Positions 51,870 through 61,016 of a stretch of DNA of 64,000 bases are shown piece by piece (position 1 is the stretch's first letter; the number at the start of each line of letters is the position of its first letter). The stretch spans positions 62,001 to 126,000 of the forward strand of contig CAMAWH010000009.1 in NCBI GenBank assembly GCA_945861635.1. Direction: 5' to 3'. The stretch comes from Klebsiella pneumoniae. Its GTDB lineage: Bacteria > Myxococcota_A > UBA796 > SXON01. A program made the translations under genes and the position numbers. The notes beneath the pieces were generated by a model. It ran no database searches and was not told the DNA's origin. It was given only the letters and a program-made list of their open reading frames with translations.

Positions 51870-52802
51870 CTAGGCTCCCGCCACCACCACGCAATTCCTT
51901 CCCCGCTGTTTTGCCGAATACAACGCCGCGTCTGCGCGGGCGAGGACATCTTTGGGGCGCAGCTGATCCCCCGGCGCCAGCTCCGCGACCCCGACGCTGA
52001 GCGTCAGCGGGCCCGGCGGCTCCTTGCCCGGATTGATGATGCCCAGACACTCTACGGCAGCGCGCAGGCGGTCTGCCGTCCGCATCGCCCCTTCGAGGCC
52101 TTCTCCAGGCATGATGACGAGAAATTCCTCCCCACCGTAGCGGTACACAAGGTCACTCGGGCGCACCTGTGCCGCCATTGCGGCGGAAACGGCACGAAGC
52201 GCGTCATCGCCAGCGACATGCCCGCAGCGATCATTGTAGTTCTTGAACAAATCGATATCCGACATCGCGATCGAGTAGATCAGCCCCTCGCTCTCGACAC
52301 GGCGCGACAACATATCGAAATCTTCGCGCAATCGAAGCCGGTTTCCGAGTTGAGTCAGCGGGTCGCGGCGCATCTCCGTGGAGAGCACGGTATTCAGGCG
52401 CTCCAGTACTGCCTTCTGTTCCGTCAGGCGCTGGTGCAGGGACACGATGCGAGCCGCGACGATCAGCTTCACCTGCAGATCGGCGAATTCGGGCGGTTTT
52501 CGGAGGTAGTCGTCGGCGCCCGCGAGCATGCCGCGCAGGACAGAATCCTTGTCCGTTAGCGAAGAGAGAATGATGAAGTACGTGTATGCACCGGAGTAAC
52601 CGCGGACGCGGCGGCATAATTCCAAGCCGTCCATGGTCGGCATGACCCAATCACTGATCACGACCTGCGGCTGCATCGTCAGGAACGTCGTCCACGCCGC
52701 CTCTCCGTCACCCGCAACGATGCACTCGTGACCGGCGCGCGCGAGCGACTCCTGAAGCACGCGGCGGGTCAGGATGTCGTCGTCGACGAGGAGGATCTTC
52801 AC
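51870..52802 (-). CDS. Response regulator with GGDEF diguanylate cyclase domain
   Basis: GTG start at 52802. Residues 1-120 are a receiver domain: LLVDDDILTR with the acidic pocket, VISDWVMP with the phospho-Asp, SLTDK and the late Lys (LRKPPEF). A coiled segment leads to a GGDEF domain with the active loop RYGGEEF and the inhibitory site RPSD five residues before it, so product inhibition is expected. 310 residues, PleD-like but with one receiver. It would make cyclic di-GMP upon phosphorylation. The cognate histidine kinase is not in the window. Confidence 0.93.
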   Translation of the reverse strand: MKILLVDDDILTRRVLQESLARAGHECIVAGDGEAAWTTFLTMQPQVVISDWVMPTMDGLELCRRVRGYSGAYTYFIILSSLTDKDSVLRGMLAGADDYLRKPPEFADLQVKLIVAARIVSLHQRLTEQKAVLERLNTVLSTEMRRDPLTQLGNRLRLREDFDMLSRRVESEGLIYSIAMSDIDLFKNYNDRCGHVAGDDALRAVSAAMAAQVRPSDLVYRYGGEEFLVIMPGEGLEGAMRTADRLRAAVECLGIINPGKEPPGPLTLSVGVAELAPGDQLRPKDVLARADAALYSAKQRGRNCVVVAGA

Positions 52803-52878
52803 GCGGGGCGCATGGTAGCACCCGCGAGCGTTTCCAGGGGTACGCCAAACGCAAGACTCAGCGGCCGTGTCGGCGAGA

Positions 52879-52884
52879 TAGAAC
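52879..52884 (+). promoter_or_regulatory. Possible leaderless -10 element (TAGAAC)
   Basis: TAGAAC ends 7 bases before the ATG of the ROK gene at 52892. No -35 is visible. Confidence 0.2.
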
Positions 52885-52891
52885 GCTCGCG

Positions 52892-54172
52892 ATGCTGGCC
52901 CTGAACGACGCGCTTTCCGCGCTGGCCGCGCACCCGCGCGCCGTTCCGTGGCGCTTGCGCATGCATTCCGGCTGGTCCGGCGCGGCCATGGTTCGCGATT
53001 ATCGTATTTTTGCGCCGGCTCTGGTGCGATCGGTCCATCCGGTATTGGCGCGCGCACACAATACCATCCTGCTCCTGAACCCAGCCGCGGCAGAATTGCA
53101 TCCGCCTCCCGATGCGCCGTCGCTCGAACCGGCGATCAGCAACATCCGGTCGGTGCACCGCATTGGTTTGTTTCTTCCAGGCGAAATGGTGCGGCCGCTT
53201 CCGCGAGGGGATCTGCCGGGCGTCGACGATGCGGGTGCCGTCGCCTTCGGGCCGGGCGTTGCCGCGGGCCTCGATATCGGCGGGACGGGAATGAAGGCAT
53301 GCGTCGTGAGGGATGGAGCGCTTGTCCGAATGGCGAGCGCGCCGACGTGGCCGTCTGGCGTGTACGGAATCGATTCCCTGGTGCAACGCGCGCGTGCGCT
53401 CATCCATGAGGTTGCGGGCGGGGAATCGATTGGGAGCCTGGGCATCGGGCTTGCCGCACCGATGGGCGTCGGCGGAAGGGTGCTTGAGCTATCCACGGTG
53501 CTGCGGGAGCGAGTCGGAACGGTTGAAGCATTTGATGGCTTCGCTCGACTCGTTTCCGACGGTCTGGTCCATGGTCCCGTCGCGATTTTTAATGACCTCT
53601 CCAACCTCGGCCGTCACCTTTCGGCGCTCGGGCGGCGGCGCCTTGTGCGGCTACAGATCGGCACCAGCTTCGGCGGATGTTGGATCGACACCAACGGAGA
53701 AGTCTACGCGACTGAAATGGGGCGCCTTGTCGTCGATGTCGGACCCGACGCCATTGCGCATACCTACCTGCCGCTAAAAGGTGCGATGCGCGCCTACCTT
53801 TCGAACCTGGGTGCCGCCCTGGCGATCGAGCGCCAAACGGGTTCCCGTCCCGACGTCGAGCGTGCCGGGCACGCGCTTCGAGCGCTGTTGGATTCTGGCG
53901 ATCCGGCGGCCCAAAGGGTGCTCGACCAAATGGCCGACGCGTTGGTCGGCGTCATTCACGAGTTGAATGCCATCCTGCCCGGCGTCACGGCGGTAGAGTG
54001 CGGTGGGTCGATGTTGCAGGGGCCGACGGGACGCGGCATTCACCGGCGCGTATCCGGTCGCGTCCCGGTTGAGTTTCGCATATCGGCGAATCCCGGTCAC
54101 GACGGCGCGATCGCTGCCGCCCAAGCCCCCCGCGTGGTTGCCCCGCTGAAGGGGTTTCGCCGGGTCAGTTAG
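52892..54172 (+). CDS. ROK-family protein with N-terminal extension
   Basis: A ROK-type ATP-binding loop GLDIGGTGMKA begins near residue 128, preceded by 125 residues of unknown fold with no membrane or signal motif. The catalytic Asp is kept (FNDLSNLG), but the usual ROK zinc motif CxCGxxGCxE is absent and the conserved EIGH is EMGR. It may be a sugar kinase of changed specificity or a non-kinase regulator. 426 residues. The App1-like gene starts 29 bases downstream. Confidence 0.75.
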   Translation: MLALNDALSALAAHPRAVPWRLRMHSGWSGAAMVRDYRIFAPALVRSVHPVLARAHNTILLLNPAAAELHPPPDAPSLEPAISNIRSVHRIGLFLPGEMVRPLPRGDLPGVDDAGAVAFGPGVAAGLDIGGTGMKACVVRDGALVRMASAPTWPSGVYGIDSLVQRARALIHEVAGGESIGSLGIGLAAPMGVGGRVLELSTVLRERVGTVEAFDGFARLVSDGLVHGPVAIFNDLSNLGRHLSALGRRRLVRLQIGTSFGGCWIDTNGEVYATEMGRLVVDVGPDAIAHTYLPLKGAMRAYLSNLGAALAIERQTGSRPDVERAGHALRALLDSGDPAAQRVLDQMADALVGVIHELNAILPGVTAVECGGSMLQGPTGRGIHRRVSGRVPVEFRISANPGHDGAIAAAQAPRVVAPLKGFRRVS

Positions 54173-54201
54173 GGGCCGTTCGCGACTTGGGAGCCGCTGG
54201 C

Positions 54202-55140
54202 TTGCGCGTCTACCGCTGGGACCTCGACAAGACCTACCTCGTCACGGACTTCAATTCCGTGCGCGGCATCGTCCGCTCGGCCATGGAGCCGGCGCATCGT
54301 AAGCGCGCCACGCCTGGTGCGACCGCACTGCTCCGAGAACTGGGCCGCGAATCTCCGGGTTGGCGTTCCCGGATCTGCATTGTGAGCGGGTCGCCGACGC
54401 AAATGCGTGGCGTATTGGAGGAAAAGCTGCGGATGGACGGCGTCCGTTGGGACACGCTGACCCTCAAGGACAACCTGGCGAATCTGAAGCGCGGGCGCCT
54501 CCGCGCCGTTCGGGATCAGTTCGGCTACAAGCTCCCCCATCTCCTGGCCGGTCGCATTGGGCTCGGCGAGGCCGTACGCGAGACATTATTCGGAGACGAT
54601 GCCGAGATTGACGCCCTCGTGTACTCTGTTTATGCCGACGCCATCGCGGGGCGTATCGGCGCCGCCGAACTGTCACGCATCATGGTGGCGGCCGGTTCGT
54701 ACCCGGATCACGTTGTCGATGCGTTGGCGGCGCTGCGGCGGGTTGGAACGGCGGACGCGGTGGATCGCATTTTCATACGGCTGGACCGGGGCCGTCCGCC
54801 CGCTGAATTCCATCGGTTCGGTTCAAGGGTGGTGCCGATCCGCGGGTGGTTTCAAGCGGCGCTTGTGCTGTTCGGCGCGGGCGAAGTGGACGCGGACGGC
54901 GTCGCCCGCGTGTTCGCGACCGCCGATATCACCGCGCGTGAGGCTGCCGGTCAGGCGGAGGACATTCTCGCGCGCGGCCACGTGTCCATTGACGCCGTTC
55001 GGCGCGTCTGTGAGCATGTTTCTGCCGCGCCGTTCGTGCCGGACATGCCTGCGCTGCTTACGACGGATTGGCCGTATCACCCGCCGGTTGCGCCAGTCGG
55101 TGTCGACTACCTCGCGGTCCTTTCCGAGTTCAGGCGTTGA
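54202..55140 (+). CDS. App1-like HAD phosphatase (DUF2183)
   Basis: TTG 54202 is preferred, 8 bases after GGGAG; TTG 54187 is less well placed. The HAD motif I reads YRWDLDKTYL, motif II CIVSGSP, a Lys-containing block KDNLANLKRG and motif IV LFGDDAEID. This order is like yeast App1 and its bacterial relatives, phosphatidate phosphatases of the DUF2183 family. 312 residues. A role in phospholipid turnover is inferred from the family only. Confidence 0.75.
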   Translation: MRVYRWDLDKTYLVTDFNSVRGIVRSAMEPAHRKRATPGATALLRELGRESPGWRSRICIVSGSPTQMRGVLEEKLRMDGVRWDTLTLKDNLANLKRGRLRAVRDQFGYKLPHLLAGRIGLGEAVRETLFGDDAEIDALVYSVYADAIAGRIGAAELSRIMVAAGSYPDHVVDALAALRRVGTADAVDRIFIRLDRGRPPAEFHRFGSRVVPIRGWFQAALVLFGAGEVDADGVARVFATADITAREAAGQAEDILARGHVSIDAVRRVCEHVSAAPFVPDMPALLTTDWPYHPPVAPVGVDYLAVLSEFRR

Positions 55141-55721
55141 ACCTACGTGATCAACTCCTGAGGGCAGGGCTCGCCGACAAGAAGCGCGCCGATCAAATCG
55201 CCCGTGAGAAGAAGAAGGAAGATCGTGTTGCAGCGGGACACATCGAGGACAAGGCCACGCTTGAGCGTCGCGAGGCCACTGCCAGAGACGCGGAGCGTCG
55301 GGAACGAGAGGCTACGGCCACCGCGCATCGCGTCGCGGCCCGTGCACGGGAGGAGGCGGAGCTGGCGCTGGAGCGTCCGCGTCAGATATTGCGCGCCAAA
55401 CGGATTCGCGTGCGTTCGGGTCCGCAGCGATTTTGGCACAAAGCGCCGGATGGAAGGGAAATCTGGCGCCTGGATATTACTGAATCGGTTGCGCTCGATC
55501 TGCGCCTGGGCCAGCTGGCGATCGCGTGGTGCGACGACCGATCGCCCGAGGTGATCATCGTCGACCGGGAAACCGCGAGCCGCGTAGCCGAGTTGCGCCC
55601 TGAGTTGATCCTCTTCCGAAACGTTGGCCCCATCGACACCGCCTTCGACCAGCAGCTCTACGGCGCGGACTGGGATGCGAGTGAAAGTCGTCCCCGTAGG
55701 ATCGGCCAACGAGCCAGATGA
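55137..55721 (+). CDS. DUF2058-family protein (YaiL-like)
   Basis: TTG 55137 overlaps the previous stop (TTGA) and gives MNLRDQLLRAGLADKKRADQ, the recognisable start of the DUF2058 family. A charged coiled region (55 to 100) follows, then the conserved C-terminal domain with AIAWCDDRSPEVIIVD. 194 residues. Family members are thought to associate with nucleic acids; role unknown. Its last 64 bases overlap the convergent radical SAM gene. Confidence 0.85.
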   Translation: MNLRDQLLRAGLADKKRADQIAREKKKEDRVAAGHIEDKATLERREATARDAERREREATATAHRVAARAREEAELALERPRQILRAKRIRVRSGPQRFWHKAPDGREIWRLDITESVALDLRLGQLAIAWCDDRSPEVIIVDRETASRVAELRPELILFRNVGPIDTAFDQQLYGADWDASESRPRRIGQRAR

Positions 55722-57037
55722 TACGCTGCTCCTGCTGCGCGCCGAACGCCTTTGCGTGTCGCCTCCCAACGAAAATTCATGGTCGCATGCTCGCTGCGGA
55801 GCAGCTCGCGCGCCACGTCGTAAAACGCCTGTCGATACGGCGCGTCGTACAGCACCGTGTTCTCCATCGCCTCGGACCAATTCGTCGTCGTTAGCTGCGA
55901 ACGCACGCGATCATAGAAAACCGTTCCAGGTAGCGGGTAACTCACGGAAACGCCGATCTCGTCGGGAGCGAGGCGCCGCACCATGGCGGCGGTCGCAAGC
56001 ACGTCCGCGTAGGTCTCCCCTGGATAACCAAGTTGCAGGAAGAATCCTTGGCGTATGTTGTGCGCTTTGAGCAGGGCGGACGCGCGTTCGATTTCCGCGA
56101 CCGTGCAATCCTTGTCCATCGCATCGAGTACGGCCTGACTGCCGCTCTCTGCGCCGAGCCACACCTCTCGGCAGCCGCTGCGGGCCAGATCCTCGACGTA
56201 CTGCTCATCGCGTAGCAAGTCCACACGTGTGAGGCAGCGATAGGGGAGGGGGTCGGCTTCGACCGCGTTCCGGAACTCGCGCAACCAGACCGGTTTAATA
56301 GCGAAAATATCGTCCGTGAACCAGATCCGGTCGGGCGCCCATCGCGCGCGAAGCGCGGCGATTTCGGCGACGACGCTGACGACGCTGCGCACGCGATACG
56401 ACCGCCCCCATGTCGGCTTTGCACACCAGTTGCATCGGTACGGACAGCCGCGTGCCGTGCTGACGTTCACCTCCCACGCGCCATGTTTTTGTCGCCAGCG
56501 GGAGGCGTACGCCGGCATGTCCACGAGATCCCATGCCGGGAAGGGGAGCGAGGAAAGATCGCTCGCCTGCGTTTGGCGCGAAAGGATGCGGCCACGATCA
56601 TCCGGCGCGCCGGCCGCCCAGGCCAGAAACGCAGCGTCGTGCTCACCCACGGCAACGACATTCGCGCCGGCGGTCTGATACGGTTGCGGTCGGTCCGAGG
56701 CATCGGGCCCGGCAACGAGCACCTCGGCCCCGCCCGCCCGTGCGGCCCGAATCATCGTGAATGCCGCCTCACGCATCGTCACCGTGCACATCTTCTGCGC
56801 GATGGCGTGCGGGTCCGCGAGGATCGCGACCTTGTGCGGGCGGTGCCCGCGAAGCGCCTCCTCAAACGTGTTCACATCCCGACAGAACATCGGGTCGTAG
56901 ACCGCGACGTCGTGACCGGCCGCGCGCGCTGCAGCGGCGCTCACCAGTGTTCCCAGCGGCGGATATGGTTTCTGGGCTGCGTTCTCGCGCGGGTCGAGCG
57001 GCAGGTGGTAGTTGTGGGCGATCAGGATCGCGGCCAT
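55658..57037 (-). CDS. B12-binding radical SAM protein
   Basis: Start at ATG 57037 (MAAILIAHNYHLPLDPREN). The N-terminal 150 residues form the cobalamin-binding domain. The cluster motif is RGCPYRCNWC (CX3CX2C). Later: WFTDDIFAI, WLGAESGSQAVLDAMD and QLGYPGETYAD. It resembles the protein at 40422 along its length, including the opening (H-x-Y..L..DPxE), so they are probably paralogues. Divergent from a GT-C-like membrane protein over 40 bases with an inverted repeat. 459 residues. Substrate unknown. Confidence 0.88.
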   Translation of the reverse strand: MAAILIAHNYHLPLDPRENAAQKPYPPLGTLVSAAAARAAGHDVAVYDPMFCRDVNTFEEALRGHRPHKVAILADPHAIAQKMCTVTMREAAFTMIRAARAGGAEVLVAGPDASDRPQPYQTAGANVVAVGEHDAAFLAWAAGAPDDRGRILSRQTQASDLSSLPFPAWDLVDMPAYASRWRQKHGAWEVNVSTARGCPYRCNWCAKPTWGRSYRVRSVVSVVAEIAALRARWAPDRIWFTDDIFAIKPVWLREFRNAVEADPLPYRCLTRVDLLRDEQYVEDLARSGCREVWLGAESGSQAVLDAMDKDCTVAEIERASALLKAHNIRQGFFLQLGYPGETYADVLATAAMVRRLAPDEIGVSVSYPLPGTVFYDRVRSQLTTTNWSEAMENTVLYDAPYRQAFYDVARELLRSEHATMNFRWEATRKGVRRAAGAAYHLARWPILRGRLSLASQSAP

Positions 57038-57044
57038 GGGTGCG

Positions 57045-57069
57045 CCTATCGCGCCACCGCTGCGATAGG
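57045..57069. promoter_or_regulatory. Inverted repeat in divergent gap
   Basis: CCTATCG and CGATAGG with an 11-base spacer, centred in the 40-base gap between the radical SAM and GT-C-like gene starts. Each arm lies 7-8 bases from one start codon, which fits a shared operator or paired -10-like elements. Confidence 0.35.
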
Positions 57070-57077
57070 ACACCGCG

Positions 57078-58862
57078 ATGCATCGGCCGCGCGCTCTTGC
57101 CGTTCTCGGCTACGTCGCCATTGCGCTGGTCGCGACGTTTCCCGCCGTGCTCACGCTGGGCACGCGCCTCGTCGGCGATGAGGATGTGGACAACTGGAAC
57201 CACGCGTGGGGGCCGTGGTGGTACTGGACGGCCCTCTCCCACGGGGAACTGCCGTGGCAAACGGCGTTGCTCGGCGCTCCCGCCGGGGGCGTCCTGTGGT
57301 TCATCGACCCGATTCTCGCTGCCGTGGGCGCGCCGCTCGTCGGATTGTTTGGACCCGTCGCCGCCTACAACAGCGTCATCATCGCGTACATGGCGGTGGC
57401 TGCTGCCGGCGGACGCTCGCTCGCGCGTGCGTTTGGGGCAACGGAGTCGAGGTCGTGGCTCGCCGCGGTCGGCGTCGCATGCTCCCCGTACGTGCTGTCG
57501 GAAGTGAGCAACGGCGTGAGTGAGGCCGTGAACATCGGTCCCGCGTGCTTCGCGCTGGCTGCGGCATGGCGTGCGCTCGATGATGAGTCCCTGCCGCCGT
57601 TTTCGCTGCCCGCCGACGCGTACCGTCGGTTTGCTCTGGCGGGAATGTGGCTGGGTATCACGGCGATTGGCACCTACTACTATGCGTTTGCCACGGGCCT
57701 CGTACTGGTGGCGTGGTTCCTCGCGAAAGGGCGTGCGCTTGCCACGCGGCCGGTCCTGATTGGCGCCTCCGTGCTGGCGTTGGTCGCGGCGCTGGTCGCC
57801 GCGCCCGCTTTGGCTGGAATGCTGCTTTCAACGGCGGCTCCCGACGCGCTCGTGCATCGCGGGTCGCCCAGCGCCGCCGACCTCGGCCTCCTTCTCCGTC
57901 ACAACGCGGTAGATCCGCGTACGTTCCTCGCCCCCGGACACTTCCAATCGGTCGATTTGGCGAAACGCGGGGAGGCCTTCCGACATAGCTCGTATCTGGG
58001 TTGGCTCGCCATTGCGCTCGCGCTCGCCTCGCGACGGAAGCTCGCGCTGGCGGGCGCCGTTCCCGTGATCGCGGTGAGCCTCGGGCGTTGGTTGTGGTGG
58101 GATGGGGAGTGGGCCCATTTCGCGCCGGGGCAGGTCATCGCGCTACCGCTCGGGTGGTTCGGCACGGGCTTGCCGGCCGTTTTTACGCACGCGCAGCGGC
58201 TCGGCGCGCCGGCCATCGCAATTGTGGCGGCGGCGGCGGCCGTTGGTGCCTCGCGATTGGGTCGGTATTGGGCCGCGGCCGTCGTTGCTGTCGCGATCGA
58301 GGGCCTGTTGGTCGGGCCCTCTCCATGGCCGGTACCCCGCTCACCGCGCCTCGATCTCACCGCCCACGTCGCGCTTGCGGACGCGGCACCCATCGTGTGC
58401 GGTGATCGCACGGGGAGCATCGTCCTTGACCTTCCGGGTGAAGTCGGCGCGACCATGGCGACGTCACGCTATTTTCTTTACCAGACCGCGCACGGTCGCC
58501 CTGTTCCATGGAGCCCGGACGCGCGCTCCGGAACAAGCTCCCTGCTTTCGATTTCGCCCGTGAGCGTGCTCTTTCGGGCATCCGTGGCGGCGCGCGCGGA
58601 AGCCGGGGGCCGCGGCGCGTGGGCATCGGGAGGGTGGCCCTCCGCCATCAACACCGGGGAGTTGTGCCGCGCCGGCGTGGGTTGGGTCGTGCTGCATCGC
58701 GAGTTGGAGCGCGGCCACGAAGGCACCGCCTGGCTTATCGCGACGCTGACGGACTGGTTGGGCGCGCCGGTGGAGTCCGGTGCCCACCTGACGTGGCCGA
58801 CCGTGGCCGACGGCGGTCGGAAGTCCGTCAATCCGCCGGTGTCGGCGCCGGGCCCGCCTTAG
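57078..58862 (+). CDS. Polytopic membrane protein, GT-C-like
   Basis: ATG 57078 with AGGA upstream. The 594 residues show about 10 membrane segments and a periplasmic-loop opening with DEDVDNWNHAWGPWW, an acidic motif at the end of the first helix like GT-C glycosyltransferases (GT39/YfhO-like). The C-terminal 150 residues are soluble. It probably uses a lipid-linked sugar donor or acts on one; activity is inferred. Divergent from the radical SAM gene. Confidence 0.75.
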   Translation: MHRPRALAVLGYVAIALVATFPAVLTLGTRLVGDEDVDNWNHAWGPWWYWTALSHGELPWQTALLGAPAGGVLWFIDPILAAVGAPLVGLFGPVAAYNSVIIAYMAVAAAGGRSLARAFGATESRSWLAAVGVACSPYVLSEVSNGVSEAVNIGPACFALAAAWRALDDESLPPFSLPADAYRRFALAGMWLGITAIGTYYYAFATGLVLVAWFLAKGRALATRPVLIGASVLALVAALVAAPALAGMLLSTAAPDALVHRGSPSAADLGLLLRHNAVDPRTFLAPGHFQSVDLAKRGEAFRHSSYLGWLAIALALASRRKLALAGAVPVIAVSLGRWLWWDGEWAHFAPGQVIALPLGWFGTGLPAVFTHAQRLGAPAIAIVAAAAAVGASRLGRYWAAAVVAVAIEGLLVGPSPWPVPRSPRLDLTAHVALADAAPIVCGDRTGSIVLDLPGEVGATMATSRYFLYQTAHGRPVPWSPDARSGTSSLLSISPVSVLFRASVAARAEAGGRGAWASGGWPSAINTGELCRAGVGWVVLHRELERGHEGTAWLIATLTDWLGAPVESGAHLTWPTVADGGRKSVNPPVSAPGPP

Positions 58863-58874
58863 GTGCACTGTCCG

Positions 58875-60683
58875 TTAGGTCTCGGGCGGGGTCAACACAC
58901 GCTTCACTTCGTCGAAGCTGGTTTCTCCCGCAAGCGCACGCGCGACACCGGCGTCCCACATCCACGTGATGTTGGCGGTCCGGGCCACCGCGCGTAGTGC
59001 GTCCTCGTCCGCACCTTTCCGAATAATTTCACGTACTTGCAGCGTCGGTACCATCATTTCGTAGACGCCGATTCGCCCCCGATATCCGGTATCAAGGCAC
59101 TGGCGGCATCCTTTCGTGGTCTTGTGTACAGCCGTCGCCACCTGCTCAGGTGTAAGGCCGAATTCTTTGATTCTGTCCTCGGGAATCGGTGTCACGACCG
59201 CGCACGTCGCACAAACGCGCCGGATGAGTCGTTGGGCGACCACCAATTGAAGGGAGGAGGCTAGAAGATAGGGTTCCACGCCCATGTCGGTGAGTCGATT
59301 GAACGTCTCGATGATGCCGTTGGTGTGCAGCGTAGACAGGACCAGATGCCCCGTAAGCGATGCCTTGAGTGCGATCGAACACACGTCCGGGTCACGCATC
59401 TCGCCAATGAAGACCACATCGGGATCCTGGCGAAGAATTGACCGAAGCGCGCCGGAGAACGTCAGCCCGCCCTTCTCATTGGTCTGTACGTGATTCACCC
59501 CGGGAATCGCACACTCCACCGGGTCTTCGATGGTCACGATGTTGATGTCGGGGTCGTTGATGTGATTGATCATCGCGTGCAACGTCGTGGTTTTTCCGCT
59601 CCCCGTCGGACCCGTGACCAGCACCAGGCCTTGCGTCAATTTCGCGACTTTGCGGATCGACGCCAACTGTTCCGGTCGGAACCCAAGGCGAGCGATGTCG
59701 GCCAGATGCGCCTCCTTCTTGAGGAGCCGGATGACCACTTTCTCCCCATACATCGTGGGAAGCGACGAAACGCGGAAATGCAGCTCTTCGTCGCCCTGGC
59801 GCATGGTCATGTGCCCGTCCTGGGGCCTTCTGCGCTCGGAAATGTCCATTTCAGAGAGAATCTTGATGCGCGAAACGAGCGGCGCGTGGATGCGTTGTGG
59901 CGGCGTAAGCACGGTGTACAGGCATCCGTCCACCCGAAACCGGATCCGAAAAAACGACTCGTAGGGCTCGATATGGATATCGCTCGCTCGCTGAATGACC
60001 GATTGCTCGAGTACATAGTTTCCCAGCCGTACGACCAGCGGTAGCGCCGCGTCCGGGTCCTCCTCCCACACCTTGCGATCCACGTCGCCGCTGGCGATGT
60101 TCTGGCCGGGCTGCCCGGGTGTTGCATTGGTTTTGTCGAGGTTGGGATCGGCGGCGATTTGATCCATCAGCAAGACCGTTGCGTAGCGGGTGGCGACGAA
60201 CCGGCGGAACGTCGTTTCGGTCAACAACCGAATTTCGATAGTTTTGAAACCGCTGCCGAATTTAATCTCGTCGATCGCGGAGATGTTGCTCGGGTCGGTC
60301 ATGCCGAGCGTCAGCGTTTTCCCCTTCACCGCGAGGGGGATGACTTCGTACTTGCGAACCAGGCTCTCAGGAATCGCACGCAGCACCTCGGCCGATGGAT
60401 TGATGGACTCGACGTCACACACCGCCAGCCCAAGTTGCTTCCCGAGACTCGACTCCAGATCGCTCTCGGACAAGTATCCGAGCGTGCACAGCGCGGAACC
60501 AAGGCGTCCGCCGTGCACTTTCTGATAGCTCAGCGCTTCCGCCACTTGCGCCTGCGTGACCAGCTTGAGTTCAACAAGCACATCCCCGAGGCGCTGCTTG
60601 CGTCGCGGCTGGGGCATCGGCGCGATCGCTTCATCCGGAAGCGGGGGGATCGTCTCAACGCCTTCTTCTGCGCGGTCTTCCAT
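58875..60683 (-). CDS. pilB: Type IV pilus assembly / type II secretion ATPase (PilB/GspE)
   Basis: ATG 60683. Residues 30 to about 190 form the MshEN/PilB N-terminal domain (RLGDVLVELKLVTQAQV, LGYLSESDLE). The ATPase follows with Walker A GPTGSGKTTT, Asp box IVTIEDPVE, Walker B DVVFIGEMRD and His box HLVLSTLHTN. The zinc-binding CATC...CRQC pair is present. 602 residues. It should power pilus extension. Downstream of minE by 57 bases on the same strand; no other pil genes are in the window. Confidence 0.93.
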   Translation of the reverse strand: MEDRAEEGVETIPPLPDEAIAPMPQPRRKQRLGDVLVELKLVTQAQVAEALSYQKVHGGRLGSALCTLGYLSESDLESSLGKQLGLAVCDVESINPSAEVLRAIPESLVRKYEVIPLAVKGKTLTLGMTDPSNISAIDEIKFGSGFKTIEIRLLTETTFRRFVATRYATVLLMDQIAADPNLDKTNATPGQPGQNIASGDVDRKVWEEDPDAALPLVVRLGNYVLEQSVIQRASDIHIEPYESFFRIRFRVDGCLYTVLTPPQRIHAPLVSRIKILSEMDISERRRPQDGHMTMRQGDEELHFRVSSLPTMYGEKVVIRLLKKEAHLADIARLGFRPEQLASIRKVAKLTQGLVLVTGPTGSGKTTTLHAMINHINDPDINIVTIEDPVECAIPGVNHVQTNEKGGLTFSGALRSILRQDPDVVFIGEMRDPDVCSIALKASLTGHLVLSTLHTNGIIETFNRLTDMGVEPYLLASSLQLVVAQRLIRRVCATCAVVTPIPEDRIKEFGLTPEQVATAVHKTTKGCRQCLDTGYRGRIGVYEMMVPTLQVREIIRKGADEDALRAVARTANITWMWDAGVARALAGETSFDEVKRVLTPPET

Positions 60684-60740
60684 AGGGTGGCCTCGCGAGC
60701 CGAATCGGCGCCGCGGGCCGGTACTTGAGGGAAGATCGAC

Positions 60741-61016
60741 CTACACCGTGGCCGGCCTCGACGTGACGCGGCGCACCGGCACGGACGAGGTGAGCCGCAC
60801 CTGATTGTCGGTGCGCTCCAGGCGGACGTCGATACGCTCAGCATCGACCTCTGCGTACCGAGCGATGACGGCGACAAGCTCTGCCTTCATCGCCTCCATT
60901 TGCGATTCGGACAGGTCCACCTGATCGTGCATCAGTAGGAATTGCAGGCGTTTTTTTGCGTCGTCCTTCGATCCGGACGGACGATTGCTGAAGAAGCGGT
61001 CGAGTAGATTCATCAT
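60741..61016 (-). CDS. minE: Cell division topological specificity factor MinE
   Basis: ATG 61016 overlaps the minD stop (ATGA). The 91 residues include the membrane-targeting helix (NLLDRFF), the MinD-binding segment KKRLQFLLMHDQ and the dimerisation region with MEAMKAELVAVI. MinE drives MinD oscillation and keeps MinC from midcell. Confidence 0.96.
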   Translation of the reverse strand: MMNLLDRFFSNRPSGSKDDAKKRLQFLLMHDQVDLSESQMEAMKAELVAVIARYAEVDAERIDVRLERTDNQVRLTSSVPVRRVTSRPATV

